Positions 58,901-64,000 of a DNA stretch of 64,000 nt are shown here, one piece after another. The translations under genes and the position numbers were made by a program. Numbering within the stretch: the stretch's first letter is position 1; each line of letters opens with the position of its first letter. Below the pieces are notes generated by a model, which had not been told where the DNA came from, ran no database searches, and saw nothing but the letters and a program-made list of their open reading frames with translations. Source of the DNA: Eucalyptus grandis (taxonomy: Eukaryota; Streptophyta; Magnoliopsida; Myrtales; Myrtaceae); contig NC_052621.1 in assembly GCF_016545825.1 (NCBI RefSeq), positions 12,858,199-12,922,198 of the forward strand, read 5' to 3'.

Positions 58901-61900
58901 GAGATTTTAATTTTTCTATTTATTTTATTTTATTTCATTTTACGGGAAATTCACGCAATTTTCTTTTTTTTAATTCGTCTAATAGTGTTGCTGTTTTTTT
59001 TAACTGAGGATGGGAAAGCGGGGGCCCGCCGCTGTCCCCCCGGGGTGAAAATAAAAAGGTATCCCTTGTGATTTGCCGACACCGAAATTTTCGACGTACC
59101 CCGGTCCTGATCGTGATTGTTCTCTGTTCATTTACCTTGTAAGCCTCTGCAATTTTCCTTTTTGCCTTTGGCCCCATTATCTTGACAAGCACTGAGTTTT
59201 ACTCGAGTCCCAATTTCAGTCTGAATCTGCTTTTGTCTCGTTAAAAACAACACCGACTCTAGTCTTGATCATTGTTCAAACCTGTTTTTTTGTTTCGTAG
59301 AAAAATATTGATTTTAGCTCATATTCTAATTCTGGCGTGGATCCCTTTTGGCTCGTGATAAAACATCCATTTTAGATCGCACTTAGACTCAACCTGTATG
59401 AATCTTTTGTAATTAACGTTGCTTGTACGAATCATTTTTAAAGATATGGTTACATTTGAAATTACTCTAAAGCTAAATTTGGATATTTACAAAAATTAGT
59501 GTTTCTAACTCGATTTAAAGCTGTGCTTATTTGCAGGACAAAAAAAAGTTAGGACTAAGATTCGAAAAAATTGGCAATTTTCAAAAGTGCAAAAAAAAAA
59601 AAAAAAACTTAGGCCAAAATTATGATCCGAAATTAAAGTTTGTACTCTTTAAGGAAATTTTGGGCCAATTTTTTATGTTGTGCTCGAAAAATTAGGTGTT
59701 GTATTCAGAATAATTTCTTAATTTACTTTTTGGTATAAAGTTTGATTTTCACTTTTAAAGGGGGGAAAAAAAAAGAGGATATTCCATCTCGGCCGAGAAA
59801 AGGTTGTTTGTCCCCACGACTCACGCGCGATGCATGCGCTTTGCCCCGCACGGGTTTTACCCAATCATGATATTTCTCCAAACTGAGACCTTTGCTAACG
59901 TGCACACAAGCATTCTTGTTCCTGCTCCTTCTAAAGAAAAAAGCCGCAAAAAATTTTAAATTATATTCATTATGATATATTTATCTATAACACATTTTAT
60001 CTCGAATTTATGCCAATGCAATATATTTACCTAAAAACATTTCTTACGAAGCGAAAAATCCTAAATTTGTTTTTGTGTGACACATGTGTTATGCGGATAT
60101 AAATTTATTAGTTTGAGAAAATTTGGAATAAACATACCATGTGAGTGAAAGTTTGATTTTTTAGTGTCAACAAAAAAAAAAATATGAGGTAAACATGTTA
60201 GTAGACGTAATTCAGAGTTTTAGGTGAATTTTTCTAGTCCAAAATCTAAAACTTTTCGAAGCACTTGGCACGTAGACCCGTTTAGAAGTACTTTTCATGA
60301 TTTTGAAAGTTTATAATATAATATGCTAATTAAATATAATATGAGCTTCCTTAGCTTTAGCAAGTGTGTCAACAAAGTCTTTGACTATATCCTTATTCTA
60401 GTGAGAAGACATAGGAGAGCGACCCTTAAAAAACCCTGAATGATGAGGAAAGCCGATAGATGACGGTCCAATGCAGCACAGCTAAGACAACCCTCCGTCC
60501 ATAGAAAATGCTTGATTTGTCGGACGATACCATTTCCCTATTCTTTTTAATGGGCAAGATTAGGATGAATTCCTTCCAGCCTGCATGCTTGCTCACCTAA
60601 AAGCAAAGTGTTAGGCTGAGGCCAACTACCCCAACGGAAAACATGTTTCCACAGTGCCCTTTTGATATTACAACTTCTCAATGAAGCTCTGATTTGTAAT
60701 TGTCGCGCATCAAAGGTCTGAAAGTCAAATTTTGGTCGACGTGGAATCAGATAAAAAATCGCGTTATTTTGGAGATCAAGCGACATCATTGTGCGTGAAT
60801 GTGTAGTTTAAATATATACTATGCATAGCGTATGGCATGGAAAGAGATGTTGAATCAGACACGATTGAATGACTTAGACATCAAAATCAAGTTTGCCGAT
60901 GTTTTTTTTTTCTTTAATCTACGTGGATTTATGTTTCGAAGTTGATTTTTTAATGATTCTTTTCGTGTAATATTACGAAATTTCTGCTTAGTCAACATCC
61001 CAACAACATAATTTTGACCTAAGATTTAAAAGAACAACTGCTATAGGCTAGAAACGTGCAGAATTTTAATAAAAACATAACCACATAATGTGAGGCTATA
61101 GATTTCATTTCAGTATTACAGCAGTTTAAGAACATCTGATTTACGATTACTCAGATAAGCAATATAATGACATATTGTCAATTTTATGATTCTAAAAGAA
61201 CATTATGGTGTTCTAGCATACAGTTTTATTTGAAATTGGAATCAAAGGTATCGGGACTTACCTTAAAAGTGTGAGAACCTTGAAAATGTCAAAATTGGGA
61301 CCAAGTAGAGACAATTTTTAGAGGTCGTTAGAGGAATCAGGACTTTCAATACCCTAAATGAGTAAAAATGAATGGTTTTTTTTAGCGAAATAAGCCGTCT
61401 CTTCTTGAGGCATACTATCATCTTGAGGTGGGTGTGTTTTGAGTCGAGACTCGCTCTTTATGAGCATGTATCTTTGCTATTTGACGTCCATATCACGTGA
61501 TTTTTTCACCTTCAATGCACTCTTGATGAGAGCTTTCCAAAGAGCGAAAATTGCCAGATTAAAATCACAAAATCACGGATCAAAGATTTTAAACCATATC
61601 GGGGAGTTCATGAACATGGCATCATTTCAATGAGTTATCAATTTCATCATCATCAACCATAACTCGAGGGGCTTAGAAAGTTTTGATCAATTTCGATTCT
61701 AGGAATGGTTTTTTGCTTTAGAATCTTTCTTTAGAGTACTGAAAAGTTCGACCGTTAATTCCTTCCTCATCCAATATCCATTCGACCCAATTCTTGCAAT
61801 ATTGGGATAGGGATATTTGCAATCCCAATTGCTAGATGCAACATTGAAATTGGGAAATTGCTAGCTTCCTCACATTGCGAAGAATAGGCACCCGATCTCC

Positions 61901-62318
61901 AAAGATAAAAATGTGACCCTCATTCGAGCTTTACGAAACACGCTCACATTTTCCGAAAATGTGTTGATCGAGTTGAACGAATGCTTGAGGTGAACAGTTA
62001 TGATTTCTCCCTTGACAAAACACCAATGAACGCACTTCTCGAGATGTCCAAACGGTTAAGACCGGATTTTACGAATTCATCACTCGATTTGAGAAATCAC
62101 AATTGGATCCCATTATATCCATAAAAAGGGAGGGGCAGGGACGTTTCGTCATCTCCGATTTCTCAGTCCACGCTGCCCGGAGCAACTAAGTGCGACTATA
62201 TAGCCTTACGCAACAACAACCATCGTGTCGCTGGCTTTGTCGCTTTCTAGTATCAAGTTTCGGATTTTGAGAGCAACCCCGCAAGAAGTACCGTGTGGCT
62301 GGCCCAGCGAGTCTTGCA

Positions 62319-62366
<48 letters not shown>

Positions 62367-62423
62367 GACGACTCGGTTTGACGAGGGTGGGGAGGGGTCG
62401 CCAAGCCAGAGGGCCTTGACAGG
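58901..62423. other. Intergenic, no gene recognised
   Basis: AT-rich. The minus frame 60547-60789 contains RRPKFDFQTFDARQLQIRAS and WKHVFRWGSWPQ, which might be a retroelement scrap but is too short to assign. A (CT)n microsatellite lies at about 62318-62364. No conserved gene is seen. Confidence 0.5.
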
Positions 62424-63830
62424 GAGCCTCTCTTAACAGTCTTATAGGATGACAAAAGAGAGGAAATGAACTAAAGTTTGCATTGAACAAGCGGAGAGTG
62501 ATCATAGAATATATATGTGAAATCTTGAATGAACTAATGAAGGCGCTTTTTTAATGTAACGGCAAGATTAGCCTTGAAACTCTAAAATTAAATGTGTCTA
62601 ATTAGGAGCATAACTAGGATGGGTGATCTTCTAGGAATGTGTCCACCTATATGCCAAAAAATAAAATCGTGATGCTTGATATGAGATGGATCGAAACGGA
62701 TAATACTTAGTGATGTAATATGGGGATGTTACTATATGATATCAAAGTGGGATCACTCCAATAGGTGTGTGGTTCGAGGATGAATTGAGTAAAAGCTAGT
62801 GGTCATGTAATGACCTGATCTGACAAGAGTAGAGAGTGGTCACTAGACTAAAAAGTTTAGATAAGGTGCAACTCCTAATAGGCTTCTAGGATGGCAAAGA
62901 GGGATGGATGAACTAGTATTGAATAGAGAGCGATTTCATAATATACATATAAAAATTGGAATTAACTTACAAAGATACATTTTAATGTAATAGTAAACTT
63001 AACTTTGGAACTTCAAAGTTAAGCGTACTCAAGTAAAAGCACTACCATAATAGGTGATGTTTTAAGAAGATACTCGCTCGTACTTTAAAAGACACAATTA
63101 TAAAGCGTAGTATAGGATAGGGGTGTGCAAAATACCCGGGAACTGCCCGAATCTGCCTAGAACCGGACCGAAACCGCCGGAATCGGCGGTTCTTGAGGAA
63201 CCGTCCGATTCCCGGTTCAATTTTTCGGAACCGATGGAGTCGGTCCCGGTTCCTTGTTCCATGGGCGGATCCGCCCACCCTGACCGAACCTAACCTTTTT
63301 AATATTAAAAAAATTACTAAAAGAAACCTAGATCAAATCTCATCTCCTCACTCCCTTCATCTTCAGTTCTCTCTCTCTTTGTCTCGGTTCTCTCTCTCTT
63401 TTGTCTCTTCCTTGGTTCCTCCCTAATCCTATCGTCATTTTGATTCCTCCCAGCGTCGACGCCCTCCGCCGCTCCTCCGCCGTTGCTATTCGCCCCATCG
63501 TGTCGGCGCCACCCGCCACGCCACGGAAAATTGTTTTGCGACCATTCTATGTTGAAAACCCGACCATAGACCTTCTCCCCTCCTTCCCAACTCATGGCGA
63601 CCGTTTTATGTTGAAAACCAAAATTGTTTCGCGTCAATATCGGTTCATGGATCCACTGAACCTGGACGGACCGTGGCGGTCGGTTAGCTGGATCCTGTTC
63701 CAATTTTTCAAACCGGTCCCTACGGCGGGCGGTTCTGGTTACAGGGAACCCCCCCGGACCATGCACACCTCTAGTATAGGATAGACGACCGCAAATGATA
63801 TTTCATGAGATACTTTAGGGATTTCTCACA
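62424..63830 (+). mobile_element. Cassandra-like TRIM with 5S rRNA-like LTRs (nested hAT)
   Basis: Two diverged direct repeats, about 62424-62730 and 62869-63117 (continuing after the hAT at 63782), flank a short internal segment. The first contains actaggatgggtgatcttct (62613 on), which matches the box-C end of plant 5S rRNA (ACTAGGATGGGTGACCTCCT) at 18 of 20 bases. The second contains aagttaagcgtactc (63016-63030), matching the 5S box-A region AAGTTAAGCGTGCTT. Between them, tgatatcaaag (62737-62747) resembles the tRNA-Met primer site TGGTATCAGAG. A 5S-bearing LTR with no coding capacity is the hallmark of Cassandra. Outer ends are not precisely fixed. Confidence 0.6.
63118..63773. mobile_element. 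Non-autonomous hAT element with 8-bp target duplication
   Basis: 656 bp. The left end is TAGGGGTGTGCAAAATACC, and the right end reverse-complemented is TAGAGGTGTGCATGGTCCGG. Perfect 8-bp direct repeats GTATAGGA flank it (63110-63117 and 63774-63781). Terminal inverted repeats plus an 8-bp duplication define hAT. Subterminal gaaccgg/ccggttc words are frequent, as expected for transposase binding. Open frames (63317-63766 minus, 63401-63784 plus) are low-complexity and encode no transposase. Confidence 0.85.
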
Positions 63831-64000
63831 CCCACGGTTTACATTGAGTACCGCGACCCCATTTGTGGTGGTTTGCTGTCACAGGAGCAAGGGGTCAGGT
63901 GCTAGAATGGCCCATTTGTGGCCACAACAGCCCCTCGTGTTCGTGTCCCCCTCTCTCGTCTTTTCATTTTCAAAATCTTAGAATTATGATGTGGCACCGC
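63831..64000. other. End of window, no feature recognised
   Basis: About 170 bp of mixed sequence after the TRIM. No coding frame or repeat is assigned. Confidence 0.4.

Noticed and set aside
60547..60789. Minus-strand frame with WKHVFRWGSWPQ considered as a LINE reverse-transcriptase remnant
   Set aside because: Too short, without catalytic motifs or neighbouring retroelement sequence; left unassigned.
63317..63784. Two overlapping open frames in the hAT element as possible transposase
   Set aside because: Low-complexity Arg/Glu- and Pro-rich peptides with no transposase motifs, lying on opposite strands of a 656-bp non-autonomous element.

Overview
This is nuclear DNA from a eudicot. The genes are split by many GT-AG introns, the intergenic sequence is AT-rich and full of LTR, TRIM, SINE and TIR-element remains, and TIR-type immune-receptor fragments (a class missing from grasses) dominate the left half. 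The TIR sequences and the AT-rich-arm/GC-rich-core repeats remind me of Myrtaceae such as Eucalyptus, but that is recognition from memory and not proved here.

Left part (1-7.4 kb): mostly intergenic, with a small MITE, a decayed copy of a plant UPF0548 (DUF1990) gene at 2.36-4.28 kb, and an unrecognised GC-rich coding scrap at 5.9-6.2 kb.

Middle (7.4-34.4 kb): a duplicated immune-receptor segment. Two kinds of TIR gene, called A and B here, lie on the minus strand and recur in four units (about 7.4-10.9, 11.45-14.2, 19.1-22.3 and 27.6-30.6 kb). None extends into an NB-ARC or LRR domain. A copies keep the glutamate that is catalytic in TIR NADases; B copies have glycine at that place. Most copies are broken by a lost splice donor, frameshifts, a solo LTR or a TIR element. 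A truncated copy of the TON1 promoter and first exon sits between units 2 and 3, and the intact TON1 gene follows unit 4, so the array probably grew by segmental duplication reaching into TON1.

Right part (33.8-58.8 kb): three conserved single genes whose exons can be read through. They are TON1 (plus strand, 8 exons, 262 aa, preprophase-band and cortical-microtubule factor), a receptor-like cytoplasmic kinase of subfamily VII (plus strand, 5 exons, 376 aa), and a TBC-domain Rab GTPase-activating protein (minus strand, 18 exons, about 838 aa). The last has one base missing in exon 3, just before the TBC domain.

Right end (58.8-64 kb): intergenic, ending in a Cassandra-like TRIM whose repeats resemble 5S rRNA, with a non-autonomous hAT element (perfect 8-bp target duplication) inserted in it.

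Best-supported points of interest: the catalytically altered TIR-only lineage; the captured TON1 promoter/exon 1 carrying a solo LTR whose empty site is also in the window; the single-base break in the TBC gene; the two damaged splice acceptors in the UPF0548 copy; and the 5S-like TRIM.
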